NCBI RefSeq assembly: GCF_014640175.1
Contig: NZ_BMGL01000006.1
Span: forward strand, 1 to 64,000
Length of the DNA: 64,000 bases
Source of the DNA: Psychroflexus salis
Lineage (GTDB): Bacteria > Bacteroidota > Bacteroidia > Flavobacteriales > Flavobacteriaceae
Direction: 5' to 3'
Positions 28,763 to 38,036 of the stretch are shown here, one piece after another. Every line of letters begins with the position of its first letter. Within the stretch, counting starts at the first letter, position 1. The translations under genes were made by a program, and so were the position numbers. The notes below the pieces were generated by a model that did no database searches, had not been told where the DNA came from, and was given only the letters and a program-made list of their open reading frames with translations.

Positions 28763-29092
28763 ATGGAACCCAACAACCCACAAATTCAACCTAAGCCAAA
28801 TAACCATCTTGCATTAGCAATTATTACAACCATATTATGTTGCTTGCCAGCTGGTATTGTTAGTATTGTATATGCTACTCAAGTAAATTCTAAATACAAC
28901 GCAGGTGATTACGAAGGTGCGTTACGATCATCAAAGAATGCAAAAACTTGGTGGATTGTTTCAATTATAACTGCCTTAATTATAATAGTTGGTTACTTTG
29001 TTGTTGTTTTTATTATAATTGGAGAAAACCCAGAAATAATGGAAGAATTCCAAAAAGAAATTGAACGTCAACAATCGCTGCAAAATCAATAA
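28763..29092 (+). CDS. CD225/dispanin family membrane protein
   Basis: A 109-residue protein with the CD225 pattern: proline-rich polar N terminus, then NNHLALAIITTILCCLPAG as helix 1, the conserved VSIVYATQVNSKYNAGDYEGA loop (positions about 34-54), then SKNAKTWW leading into helix 2. Eukaryotic relatives include the IFITM membrane-fusion inhibitors; bacterial members are common but uncharacterised. First of a three-gene operon with a paralogue 2 bp downstream and a DUF2752 protein. Confidence 0.87.
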   Translation: MEPNNPQIQPKPNNHLALAIITTILCCLPAGIVSIVYATQVNSKYNAGDYEGALRSSKNAKTWWIVSIITALIIIVGYFVVVFIIIGENPEIMEEFQKEIERQQSLQNQ

Positions 29093-29094
29093 AC

Positions 29095-29370
29095 ATGGAA
29101 ATTCAAAAGCCTCCACATCCACCCAATCATTTAGCCATGGCAATTATTACCTTGGTTTTATGCTGCCAAATTACAGGCATTGTTAGTGTGGTATATGCAA
29201 CACAAGTTAATTCTAAGTATGCAATGGGCGATTACGAAGGAGCTCAACGCGCTTCTGAAAATGCTAAAACATGGTGGATTATTGGTCTTGTATTAGGCCT
29301 TATTATTTACGTAGGTGCTTTTTTAGTATATGGTTTGGCCTTATTTGGAATGGCTAGCGGAAGTTTTTAA
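29095..29370 (+). CDS. CD225/dispanin family membrane protein (second copy)
   Basis: A 91-residue paralogue of the preceding protein, with the same layout: PPNHLAMAIITLVLCCQITG helix, VSVVYATQVNSKYAMGDYEGA loop and SENAKTWW before helix 2. The two genes are separated by 2 bp and are clearly a tandem duplication that has diverged mainly at the termini; this copy lacks the acidic C-terminal tail. The stop codon is 1 bp before the DUF2752 start. Confidence 0.87.
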   Translation: MEIQKPPHPPNHLAMAIITLVLCCQITGIVSVVYATQVNSKYAMGDYEGAQRASENAKTWWIIGLVLGLIIYVGAFLVYGLALFGMASGSF

Positions 29371-29371
29371 A

Positions 29372-29785
29372 ATGTCTAAAACTTTAAAAATAACTTTATA
29401 TACAAGCTTAACATTAGTAGGAATGCTTTTGTTAAGCTTGTATTTTTTCTTCAGTCCAGAAAATGTAAGCTTTTTTCCGAAATGTCCATTTCATAGCTTA
29501 ACTGGTTTACACTGTCCTGGATGCGGTTCTCAACGTGCAATTCATGCCATATTACATGGTGAAATTTGGACTGCTCTACAATACAATTTTCTTATATTAC
29601 TTGCTTTTTTAGTTTTAAGTTATAAACTTTTCTTGTGGTTATTTCCTTATCGGAAAAAAGACCAAAAACAACGTAAGAACATTTTATATGCAACCGCAAC
29701 TCCATGGGTTATTTTTGCCTTAATTATCGGGTTTTGGATTTTAAGAAATATACCTATCAAACCTTTTACTTACCTAGCGCCTTAA
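29372..29785 (+). CDS. DUF2752 membrane protein
   Basis: A 137-residue protein. The start at 29372 is preferred: the frame extends back to 29330 inside the CD225 gene, but MSKTLKITLYTSL gives a normal membrane-protein start. The diagnostic DUF2752 motif is KCPFHSLTGLHCPGCGSQRA at about residues 36-55, with paired cysteines between the first two membrane helices; a third helix lies at about 104-123. The cysteines could bind metal or form disulfides. No function is established. It is the last gene of the CD225 operon. Confidence 0.87.
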   Translation: MSKTLKITLYTSLTLVGMLLLSLYFFFSPENVSFFPKCPFHSLTGLHCPGCGSQRAIHAILHGEIWTALQYNFLILLAFLVLSYKLFLWLFPYRKKDQKQRKNILYATATPWVIFALIIGFWILRNIPIKPFTYLAP

Positions 29786-29903
29786 ATTTATAGTCTAAAG
29801 CACATAACTTACACTATAAAGTACTAGTTATTTTTGAATCGCTTTAAGTAGTAATTTTAGCTATACTTTCAGAATAAAAAATTCGTAACTAATTATGAAA
29901 TTG

Positions 29904-29911
29904 TAGCTTTG
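29904..29911 (+). promoter_or_regulatory. Bacteroidota -7 box of pepD
   Basis: TAGCTTTG, an exact TAnnTTTG match, ends 19 bp before the ATG at 29931. Confidence 0.5.
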
Positions 29912-29930
29912 TACTCTCAAAATTTAAACT

Positions 29931-31391
29931 ATGAATGAAGCTATAAAAATGCTTGAGCCAAAAGCAATTTGGAACAATTTTGCTAAGTTAAATGCAGTAC
30001 CAAGACCTTCAAAAAAAGAAGAACGTGTAATTAAATTCATGCAAGATTTTGGTAAAAAATTAAATTTAGAAACCTTAACCGATCAAACTGGAAATGTAAT
30101 TATCAAAAAACCAGCAACCAAGGGCTTCGAAAATCGAAAAACCGTGGTGCTTCAGTCGCATTTAGATATGGTGCATCAAAAAAATAATGATACTGTATTT
30201 AATTTTGATACTCAAGGAATTGAAATGCATGTAGATGGTGATTGGGTTAGAGCAAAGGGAACTACACTTGGTGCAGATAATGGTTTAGGTGTAGCTACCA
30301 TCATGGCTATTTTAGAAGCAAAAGATATTGAGCATCCTGCCATTGAAGCATTATTTACTATTGATGAAGAAACGGGGATGACTGGTGCGAAATACCTAGA
30401 CAATGCAATTTTAGAAGGTGAAATTCTATTGAATCTTGATACGGAAGAAGATGATGAAATAGGAATAGGTTGCGCTGGTGGTGTAGATTTAACAGCTTCA
30501 AAAAAATATACCCAAGAAGAAACACCAAGTAAATCAATTGCTTATCAAATAACCGTTAATGGCTTAAACGGTGGTCATTCGGGCATGGATATTATTAAAG
30601 GACTTGGTAATGCTAACAAAATAATGAATCGCATTTTATTTTTAGGACATTCGCAATTTGGTATGCGTATCCACTCCATACATGGTGGTGGACTTCGCAA
30701 TGCGATACCTAGAGAAAGTAAATCGGTAGTTGTAATTGACCATGTTAATGAAAATGCTTTTATAAAAGCAGCAAATGAATTAGCCGAAACCATTCAACAA
30801 GAATATAAAAGTTTAGAGCCAAATTTGAAATTTTCTTTTGAAGCAACTAAACTTCCTGAGATGCTTATGAATTTAAACGTGCAAGAAACTTTTTTAAAAG
30901 CCATTGAAGCTGCTCATAATGGAGTTTATCGCATGAGTCCAAGTGTAGATGGTTTAGTAGAAACTTCGAACAATATTGCAAAAATCAATGTTGAAAATGG
31001 AGAGATTGAAATTTTGTGCTTAACCCGTTCTTCGGTTGAGTCTACTAAAGTAAGTTTAGCACAATCTTTAACTTCGGTATTTGAATTAGCAGACTTTTCG
31101 GTAGAATTATCGGGTGATTATCCTGGATGGGAACCCAATCCAAATTCTGAAATTTTACAAGTTTTAGATCGTATTTACCAAGAACAAAACAACGAAAAAG
31201 CAAATATTGCAGCTTGCCATGCTGGCTTAGAATGCGGTATTTTAGGAAGCCATTACCCAAATATGGATATGGTTTCATTTGGTCCAACCATTCGTGGAGC
31301 GCATTCACCAGACGAAAGAGCAAGCATTTCGTCTACTCAAAAGTTTTGGGAACTAACCAAGGAAGTTCTTAAACAAATTCCAACTAAATAA
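29931..31391 (+). CDS. pepD: Aminoacyl-histidine dipeptidase (M20 family, PepD)
   Basis: A 486-residue cytosolic zinc dipeptidase. Metal ligands occur in SHLDMVH (His77, Asp79), GADNGLGVA (Asp), the catalytic DEETGMTG (Glu pair) and LNLDTEEDDE, with the late HAGLECG motif. The lid/dimerisation domain lies in the middle (GGHSGMDI). It cleaves unblocked dipeptides such as carnosine-like Xaa-His. An alternative start seven residues later (MLEPKAIW) is possible. Length matches E. coli PepD. Bounded by an upstream promoter box and a downstream terminator, so probably monocistronic. Confidence 0.93.
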   Translation: MNEAIKMLEPKAIWNNFAKLNAVPRPSKKEERVIKFMQDFGKKLNLETLTDQTGNVIIKKPATKGFENRKTVVLQSHLDMVHQKNNDTVFNFDTQGIEMHVDGDWVRAKGTTLGADNGLGVATIMAILEAKDIEHPAIEALFTIDEETGMTGAKYLDNAILEGEILLNLDTEEDDEIGIGCAGGVDLTASKKYTQEETPSKSIAYQITVNGLNGGHSGMDIIKGLGNANKIMNRILFLGHSQFGMRIHSIHGGGLRNAIPRESKSVVVIDHVNENAFIKAANELAETIQQEYKSLEPNLKFSFEATKLPEMLMNLNVQETFLKAIEAAHNGVYRMSPSVDGLVETSNNIAKINVENGEIEILCLTRSSVESTKVSLAQSLTSVFELADFSVELSGDYPGWEPNPNSEILQVLDRIYQEQNNEKANIAACHAGLECGILGSHYPNMDMVSFGPTIRGAHSPDERASISSTQKFWELTKEVLKQIPTK

Positions 31392-31420
31392 AATATATTT
31401 GAACAAAAGATATTATTCTA

Positions 31421-31456
31421 AAAGACCTGTTTGTAAACATAACAGGTCTTTTTTTG
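31421..31456 (+). terminator. Terminator after pepD
   Basis: An 11-bp stem (31421-31431 with 31441-31451), 9-base loop, then a T run. Confidence 0.85.
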
Positions 31457-31476
31457 TATTAAAGCTTTACAATAAA

Positions 31477-32586
31477 TTAATAAAAAGTAAAACTAATAGC
31501 TGTAAGTCCTAATAGAAAAAGAATCAGTGCTAAGGGATAACTAATAGCAATTACAATTGTTTTTATAAAACTAGCCAATTTAGAATGGCTATAAAAATTC
31601 CTAACTGACTTATAGGTGTAATAAAAGACGCCAAGATTTACAATAGCTTTAAACCAGACTGTTTCTATGTATAAACTTATAAAAAAGTACATTGCATAAA
31701 TCACTAATAAAAAACTACTTAAACTAAAATTAAAAATAATATGCTCAGCAAATGTTTTTTGTCTTCCAAAAAATAAAAGTAAATAACCAAGACTAAAAAA
31801 AGGAATAAAAAAGAACATATAAAAAGGTATTTTTGGTAGCAAAAAACTTACAAAACTAGAGAAGTTTTGTTCTGATTTAGCTAAGCCTCTCAAAAATCGA
31901 AACTTTAGCCATCCTAAAAAAGAATCATCTACAAGTTCTTGGTGAATAGCTTCTTCGTATTTTAAGTATTTATTTTCTAGCAAAGCTTTTTCTAAAGAAG
32001 TTTTATCATTATCCTGAGCATGACCAAGCAAAATGATGCTAGGTTGATCTAAAGCAGCTTTTTCCTTTTCAATAATATCTTCCAGTTCGGCAATTTGTTT
32101 TTTAATTTTTTCTCGACCTTCCGATTCATCTAATTTTTGTAAATCCTTTTTTAAATTGATTAATGTAATCGAATCAGCTGTTCCACTGTTTGCTTCTTTA
32201 ACACTGTCTAAAAAATTAATTTTATCCATCTTTTCGTAATCTACATATTGACTAACTACGAGGAAAAAAATAATAGCAATACTCAAAAAAAAGCGAAAGG
32301 GATTTGTGAAATGCTTACGTTTTCCGTTAGTATATGCTAAGGCGAGTTCACCTGGCTTTAAAAACATATATTTTATGCTTTGCCAGAGTTTAGAGTCATA
32401 AGAAATCAAAGAGCTAAACAATTCTTCTATTAAATCTTTTAAGCTTAATTTTTTGGTAGTATTTCTTTGGCCACAATTTGCGCAGTAAGCATCACTCTTA
32501 TCTAATGCATGATTACAATTTAGGCATTGTTCTCCTCTATATTTCAGTGAAAAGCGTTTTGGTCTTAAGCTAGGTAAAAATTTCAT
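31477..32586 (-). CDS. DUF3667 zinc-ribbon membrane protein
   Basis: A 369-residue protein of a Bacteroidota family. The N-terminal zinc ribbon has Cys21, Cys24, Cys35 and Cys38 in CLNCNHAL and YCANCGQRN. The segment LEELFSSLISYDSKLW-like followed by LFLKPGELALAYTNGKRKHFTNPFRFFL (positions about 53-102) is the DUF3667 hallmark. After one membrane helix comes a charged region of about 150 residues, then four further helices at the C terminus. The orientation would keep the ribbon in the cytoplasm. Function unknown. Confidence 0.85.
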   Translation of the reverse strand: MKFLPSLRPKRFSLKYRGEQCLNCNHALDKSDAYCANCGQRNTTKKLSLKDLIEELFSSLISYDSKLWQSIKYMFLKPGELALAYTNGKRKHFTNPFRFFLSIAIIFFLVVSQYVDYEKMDKINFLDSVKEANSGTADSITLINLKKDLQKLDESEGREKIKKQIAELEDIIEKEKAALDQPSIILLGHAQDNDKTSLEKALLENKYLKYEEAIHQELVDDSFLGWLKFRFLRGLAKSEQNFSSFVSFLLPKIPFYMFFFIPFFSLGYLLLFFGRQKTFAEHIIFNFSLSSFLLVIYAMYFFISLYIETVWFKAIVNLGVFYYTYKSVRNFYSHSKLASFIKTIVIAISYPLALILFLLGLTAISFTFY

Positions 32587-32658
32587 TAGTAAAATATTAT
32601 ACTAAACTAAAGAAAAAAATGAAATCTTTAACTGATTATTTATTTGAAAATTAGTGAC

Positions 32659-32688
32659 AAAAAAAGGTGAGTCTGTAAAACTCACCTT
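32659..32688 (-). terminator. Terminator after the aldo/keto reductase gene
   Basis: A 9-bp stem (32664-32672 with 32680-32688), 7-base loop; on the minus strand it is followed by seven T. Confidence 0.8.
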
Positions 32689-32711
32689 ATCAATAGTATA
32701 AAAAACTTAAA

Positions 32712-33662
32712 TTATTCATCATAAATATTTGAATACTTACCGTCGCTGGTTTCAAAAAACTTTCCATTTACATACCGAAAATGTTTATCAAGTGTTTTGA
32801 GTGCTTCATGATCTTCTTGCATTAAAGCTAGATTTTCACTGGCTAAATTTTCTTTTATTCTACCTTCATTAGTCGATTTTGGAATAACAGCTGTTCCACG
32901 GTCTACTGACCATTTAATTAAAAATTGCGCTACGCTTGCATCACGTTTTTCTGCAATTTTTTTAACCATTTCGTTGTCTAATAGCGAAGGTTCGTTTTCT
33001 GCTTTCATTTGCGGTGTTCTATCGCTGCTACCTAAAGGTGAATAAGCCGTTAAAGCTATTTGGTTTTCTTTGCAAAATTTAACCAATTCGTCTTGATGTA
33101 AATACGGATGCAATTCTACTTGATTCATCTCGGGTGCATCTTCTGTTTTACTTATTAAGTCTTTCAATTTTGCAACACTAAAATTAGAAACTCCTACATG
33201 TTTTACTAAACCTTGTTTTTTGGCTTCTAACATAGCTTCCCAAGTTTCAATAATTGGCACTTCTTCTAGCGATAAAAAATCATCATCACTTTCTGGAAAA
33301 CCTTTTAAATCGGGTTTAAAAGCAACAGGCCAATGCATTAAATACAAGTCTAAATAATCTAATTGTAAGTCTGATAAAGTTTGTTTTAATGCAGGTATAA
33401 CATCTTCTTTCATATGTGCTGTATTCCATAATTTAGAAGTTACCCAAACATCTTCTCGATTGATATTTTCACTTGTAAAACTTTCTGCAAAAGCTTGACC
33501 CACTTCTTTTTCATTTTGATAAACCGCTGCACAGTCAATGTGTTTATAGCCTGCTTTTAAAGCTGTTTTAACGGCCTGACTTACTTTTCCTGGGGCAGAT
33601 TTCCATGTTCCTAAACCTATGGCTGGCACCTCGGCTCCTGTTCTTAATTTTATTTTTTTCAT
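32712..33662 (-). CDS. Aldo/keto reductase
   Basis: A 316-residue NADPH-dependent (alpha/beta)8-barrel reductase. The whole catalytic tetrad is present: Asp43, Tyr48 (DCAAVYQNE), Lys77 (VTSKLWN) and His110 (LMHWP). The NADP phosphate-binding segment IPKSTNEGRIKEN is typical. It resembles the AKR1/AKR4-type alcohol and aldehyde reductases. The physiological substrate is unknown. It has its own terminator and appears monocistronic. Confidence 0.92.
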   Translation of the reverse strand: MKKIKLRTGAEVPAIGLGTWKSAPGKVSQAVKTALKAGYKHIDCAAVYQNEKEVGQAFAESFTSENINREDVWVTSKLWNTAHMKEDVIPALKQTLSDLQLDYLDLYLMHWPVAFKPDLKGFPESDDDFLSLEEVPIIETWEAMLEAKKQGLVKHVGVSNFSVAKLKDLISKTEDAPEMNQVELHPYLHQDELVKFCKENQIALTAYSPLGSSDRTPQMKAENEPSLLDNEMVKKIAEKRDASVAQFLIKWSVDRGTAVIPKSTNEGRIKENLASENLALMQEDHEALKTLDKHFRYVNGKFFETSDGKYSNIYDE

Positions 33663-33776
33663 ATAAATTCAATTTTCTTAAAAATACAAGATTTAAGATT
33701 AGGGGTTCACTATTCGGCTTGCTTTAATCTAAGTTTAACATGCTCTAAAAGATGCAATCTGCACAATTATTTATTA

Positions 33777-33816
33777 AAAAATCTCTGATTTACAAAAAGA
33801 TAAAAAAGAGATTTTT
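33777..33816 (-). terminator. Probable terminator after ppc
   Basis: A 10-bp A/T-rich stem (33777-33786 with 33807-33816) with a 20-base loop, followed on the minus strand by T residues; weaker than the other terminators in the window. Confidence 0.5.
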
Positions 33817-33832
33817 AGAAAAGAAAAACACT

Positions 33833-36340
33833 TTAAGCTGAATTTCTACTGGCATTAATATTCCCAAATAAAGTGCGAACTACCATTTTTTCGTAGGTTA
33901 CTTTATCTTCATCGTTATCCTGAATTTTTTGGAGCGCAAATTGCTGTATAGTAAGTAAAGGAAGTATTATTTGTTCGCGCATACTAATAGAACGTTTTGC
34001 TAATTCTTCATTATCCATCAACTTTTCTTGTCCTGTTAACTTCAAAACCAATTCCTTAGTTAATAGATATTCTCTACGGAGTTCTTTCCAAAATTTACCA
34101 TAAACTGGATCATTTTTCATGTATGATGTTAACGGAAAATAGGACTTTTTCATAGACATAATGCTATTTAAAATTAAACTTCTAAAAAAAGTAGATTCAT
34201 GATATAGTTCTTCTATTTTAGAAAAATCATCTCTGTATTGATCTAAAGCCGTTCCTAGACCGTAATAACCTGGTACATTTTGGCGAATTAAACTCCACGA
34301 GCCAACAAATGGAATAGCACGCAAATCTTTTAAAGTTAACTTAGCATCTTTATTGCGCTTTGTTGGTCTACTTCCAATATTCGTTGCTCCATAATATTTT
34401 AGAGTGGTCATGTCTTCTAGATAAGGAATAAACAAATCATGACTTTTTAGCTCTATATATTTTTGATAACTTAAATCAGCTAATTTATTCATTAAACTTT
34501 TATGCTTAGGGTTCCAAGCTTTTCTTCCCTTGGCTTTAACTCCTGCTAGTAACAATTGTTCAAAATTATAAGTAGCTTGCTCTTGCGTACCGTAAACACT
34601 AGTTATAGTTTGACCTTGAATAGTTAATTGAATTTTTTCTTTAGCAATATCATTGCCTTGCGCTGCATAAAATTGATGCGTTTTACCTCCTCCACGTGCT
34701 GGCGGTCCTCCTCTACCATCGAAAAATACAACTTGATAACCTTTGTTTCTAGAAAGAGCTGTTAAGCGTTCTTTAGTTCTGTAAATTTCCCAATTTGCCT
34801 TTAAATAGCCACCGTCTTTGGTTCCGTCCGAAAAGCCTAACATAATGTGTTGTTCTTTTTTACGACCTTGTAAATGAGCTTTATAAATCAAGTTTTCGTA
34901 AAGGGAATTCATTACTTCTTCAGAATTATCCATTCCATCCATAGTTTCAAAAAGCGGTACAATGTCTATGTGAATATCTTTGGGTGCATAACCACAATAT
35001 TTAAACAAAGCATATACATGTAACACATCAAAAATACTTTCAGAATTCGATATAATGTAACGGTGTAGACCGCGTTTTCCATTTAATTTTTGAATTTCTT
35101 TAATCTGGTATACATTTTTAATGGTATCTACTACTAAATCGTCTGAATAGTTTTCTGGGTTTATTTGAAGCGATTTTTCGGTTAAATAATACAGTTTATC
35201 TTCATTGCTTAAATCATCATAATTTACATTGAATTCTTTTTTGAAAATGCTTTGCATAATTTCTAAATGCACACTGCTATCTTGGCGAATATCTAAGGTA
35301 GCAAAATGATTTCCAAAAAGATGTACACGACCGATATAATCGTCTATTAAATCAACATTTAAGGAATTATAATCGCTTACTACAAGTTTTCGAACCTTGT
35401 ACATTATTTTTAAAATTTCATCAGAATTCAGACTGTTTTTTTTCTTAAAAATTTGCTTGTAGAGTTTCTTTTTTAATTTTTGAAGTGGTTCTTCAACCTT
35501 ACTAAAAGTTAATTTACGCATTAGCACTTTTAGGTGATTGTAGTAACACTTCATAATAGTTACACGTAACTGAGATGCTACTTCCATGGTAGTTTCTGCA
35601 GTTACGAAAGGATTTCCATCTCGATCGCCACCAGGCCAAAAACCTAATTCTAATAAATTTGGATTGAAATCGGGTTTTAAATTAGCCCGTTTTGTTACAT
35701 TATGATAAATGCCACCTAAGGTATCGTAATACACATACCGCAAGTAGAAAATAATACTTTGGGCTTCATCGAAGGGAGTAGGTTTTTTTCGATTTATAAA
35801 TGGAGTAAATGCCAATTGTTGCAAGGTGCTATCGATTTTGGTTATGCTATCGGCTTTGATTCCCAAACGCAGTTCGTGCATAATTCCTTGTACATTGTTA
35901 GAATAAAATTGGGTTGGATGAGCTGTAAAAACTACCCTTGCTGAAAAATTTTTAAAATGTTCGACTAAATCTTCAAAAGAATTATTTCTGGGTTGGAGCA
36001 CTTCTTCTAATTTTTGCTTTTTCAAACTCTTAAAAGCAGCATCTTCAACACTATCAAACAAAACAACCTGGCGTTCAATATACTGTATCATTCTAAACAA
36101 TAAATCGAATTGTTCCTGTTTAGTAAGGTGGTCGGTATGATTCTGAAAAAATTGTTCAATAATTTTTTTGGGTTCTACATCTTTCGCGTAGCCTTCTTTA
36201 CTTAATTTATGTAAAAGTGGGATAAAAATTCCTGTATGCGAAGTATTTTCGTTAGGCAAATTTAAAAATAAACTATTGTAAATTAAGTACTTATTTTTTA
36301 CCAATTGTCTAAATTTCTCTAAACGTTCTAGGTTTTGCAT
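33833..36340 (-). CDS. ppc: Phosphoenolpyruvate carboxylase, divergent Bacteroidota type
   Basis: An 835-residue enzyme that carboxylates PEP to oxaloacetate to refill the TCA cycle. The start at 36340 (MQNLERLEKFRQ) is chosen over 36391, which adds a poorly typical 17 residues. Recognisable motifs: FTAHPTQF, PGGDRDGNPF, the bicarbonate/PEP block FSDGTKDGGYL and FFDGRGGPPARGGG. The last two differ from E. coli (the His of FHGRGG is Asp here, and the C terminus is RNSA rather than RNTG), and the protein is about 50 residues shorter, as in other Bacteroidota. It follows lnt by 69 bp in the same direction. Confidence 0.9.
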   Translation of the reverse strand: MQNLERLEKFRQLVKNKYLIYNSLFLNLPNENTSHTGIFIPLLHKLSKEGYAKDVEPKKIIEQFFQNHTDHLTKQEQFDLLFRMIQYIERQVVLFDSVEDAAFKSLKKQKLEEVLQPRNNSFEDLVEHFKNFSARVVFTAHPTQFYSNNVQGIMHELRLGIKADSITKIDSTLQQLAFTPFINRKKPTPFDEAQSIIFYLRYVYYDTLGGIYHNVTKRANLKPDFNPNLLELGFWPGGDRDGNPFVTAETTMEVASQLRVTIMKCYYNHLKVLMRKLTFSKVEEPLQKLKKKLYKQIFKKKNSLNSDEILKIMYKVRKLVVSDYNSLNVDLIDDYIGRVHLFGNHFATLDIRQDSSVHLEIMQSIFKKEFNVNYDDLSNEDKLYYLTEKSLQINPENYSDDLVVDTIKNVYQIKEIQKLNGKRGLHRYIISNSESIFDVLHVYALFKYCGYAPKDIHIDIVPLFETMDGMDNSEEVMNSLYENLIYKAHLQGRKKEQHIMLGFSDGTKDGGYLKANWEIYRTKERLTALSRNKGYQVVFFDGRGGPPARGGGKTHQFYAAQGNDIAKEKIQLTIQGQTITSVYGTQEQATYNFEQLLLAGVKAKGRKAWNPKHKSLMNKLADLSYQKYIELKSHDLFIPYLEDMTTLKYYGATNIGSRPTKRNKDAKLTLKDLRAIPFVGSWSLIRQNVPGYYGLGTALDQYRDDFSKIEELYHESTFFRSLILNSIMSMKKSYFPLTSYMKNDPVYGKFWKELRREYLLTKELVLKLTGQEKLMDNEELAKRSISMREQIILPLLTIQQFALQKIQDNDEDKVTYEKMVVRTLFGNINASRNSA

Positions 36341-36409
36341 AATGTGCGTATTATAGGTTGAAAAAAAGGAATTGAAATTCAATTCCCCCAAATTTACTAA
36401 AAATAAAGC

Positions 36410-38011
36410 TTATCGCTTAACTCCACTACGCTTAAACTTAACCACAGCAAATAAAAAAATAAATAAGGCTAAAAATTGAGCTATTCGAGCCAAATAGTCG
36501 CCAGTTTGTACATAAAACGTTGTTTTATTATATACAGGAACTTTAGTGCTTATTACTGTTTTTTGGTTATATGCAGTTTTTTTAAACACGGTACCATCAG
36601 CATCTATAAAACCAGAAAAACCAGTATTAGCCGATCGTACTACTGCTTTTCGTGTTTCTAAAGCACGTAATTTTGCATAGCTCCAATGTTGTTGATGTCC
36701 TTGTGTTTCGCCCCACCACGCATCATTAGTCATGATGCCTAATATTTGTGCTCCATTTTTAACATAACCGGTTACAAATTCGCCATAAACCGATTCGTAA
36801 CAAATGATTGGAGCTACTTTTACATCATTACTTAACGCAAAAGCTGAACGATCGGATTGTGTAGTTTTCATAGCAACTGTTCCGCCTAAATCTAACATTA
36901 CATCACCTAAAATAGGACGCAAAACTGACTGATATGGAAAATTTTCTACCCCAACGACTAATTTAGATTTGTAATAAAATTCAGGTTGCTTATTAGCTTG
37001 TTCAAAAAAGGCTGCGTTGTAATCGTTATACCAAAAACCACGCTGATGCCAATTGGACTGATGCGATTTTTGTGTTTCATTTGCTAAAATATCGTAAGCA
37101 GAAATACCACCCAAAACCGATACATTTGGATAATTAGAAATAAGTGATTGCGAAAATGAATGCGCTTCACTTAACTGGTATTTACCTAATCGAGTTCCCT
37201 GAGCAAAGACTGTTTCGGGCAATAAAACTAAGTCGGTTGATGCCTTTATTTTAATGGATGCTAATTCTAATAACTTTGTTTTCATAGCTTCATCATCCGT
37301 GTGGTATTTCTCACTATACGGATCGATATTGGGTTGTAAGGCAACCACTTCAATATAATCTTCAGCTTCTGCTAAATTTGCTCGAATAACAAACGAAGCT
37401 AATATTGGCAAACCGATTAATAAGAATAATTTAAAAGCATTACGAACTAAAATTGATTTTTCTTTATGTTGTTGAAATAACAAAACAGTTTTAAAAATTA
37501 ACACGTTGCTTAGCAAAACCCAAAGTGTACCACCAAAAGTTCCTGTGTATTCGTACCATTGAATTAAAGCTGTATTTTCTGAAAAAGCATTGCCTAGATT
37601 TAGCCAAGGCCAAGAAAATTCCCAATGTAAGTGAAGGTATTCAAAACAAATCCAAATAGCTACAAAAAAAGAAGAAGCAGCCGTAAAATTTACGCGTTTC
37701 GCCACTATATGGTAAAGCAAAAACACCAAACTCATTAACAATGAATTTACCAAAACTGCAAAGAACATTCCGAATGCATCGGAGTAATACAACCAAGATG
37801 TAGTAATTAAGTTCCAGATTAGAAAAGCTACATATGCATAGCTAAACAGTTTTAATTTGGTTTTTGATGTACTTTTTTGACGGAGTTTAAATTCAGCTAC
37901 AAACAAAGGAACGAAAGCAAAAAACAAACAAAAGACAAATCCATAAGTAGGCCAAGCTACGGCTAATAAAACTCCAGAAGTTAGTGCTAATAATATTTTA
38001 GAGATATCCAT
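36410..38011 (-). CDS. lnt: Apolipoprotein N-acyltransferase
   Basis: A 533-residue inner-membrane enzyme adding the third acyl chain to lipoproteins. Residues 1-215 contain about seven hydrophobic helices; residues about 225-490 are the periplasmic nitrilase-like domain. The catalytic triad is visible: Glu in LLPETVFAQG, Lys in YYKSKLVVGVE, and Cys in PIICYESVYG. A final membrane helix precedes the basic C terminus. Located in a leftward series behind tamB, the lipoprotein gene tamL and a DUF2721 gene; 25 bp separates it from the last. Its presence implies triacylated lipoproteins. Confidence 0.94.
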   Translation of the reverse strand: MDISKILLALTSGVLLAVAWPTYGFVFCLFFAFVPLFVAEFKLRQKSTSKTKLKLFSYAYVAFLIWNLITTSWLYYSDAFGMFFAVLVNSLLMSLVFLLYHIVAKRVNFTAASSFFVAIWICFEYLHLHWEFSWPWLNLGNAFSENTALIQWYEYTGTFGGTLWVLLSNVLIFKTVLLFQQHKEKSILVRNAFKLFLLIGLPILASFVIRANLAEAEDYIEVVALQPNIDPYSEKYHTDDEAMKTKLLELASIKIKASTDLVLLPETVFAQGTRLGKYQLSEAHSFSQSLISNYPNVSVLGGISAYDILANETQKSHQSNWHQRGFWYNDYNAAFFEQANKQPEFYYKSKLVVGVENFPYQSVLRPILGDVMLDLGGTVAMKTTQSDRSAFALSNDVKVAPIICYESVYGEFVTGYVKNGAQILGIMTNDAWWGETQGHQQHWSYAKLRALETRKAVVRSANTGFSGFIDADGTVFKKTAYNQKTVISTKVPVYNKTTFYVQTGDYLARIAQFLALFIFLFAVVKFKRSGVKR

Positions 38012-38036
38012 TAATTTAATTTTAAAGTAGTGTTTA

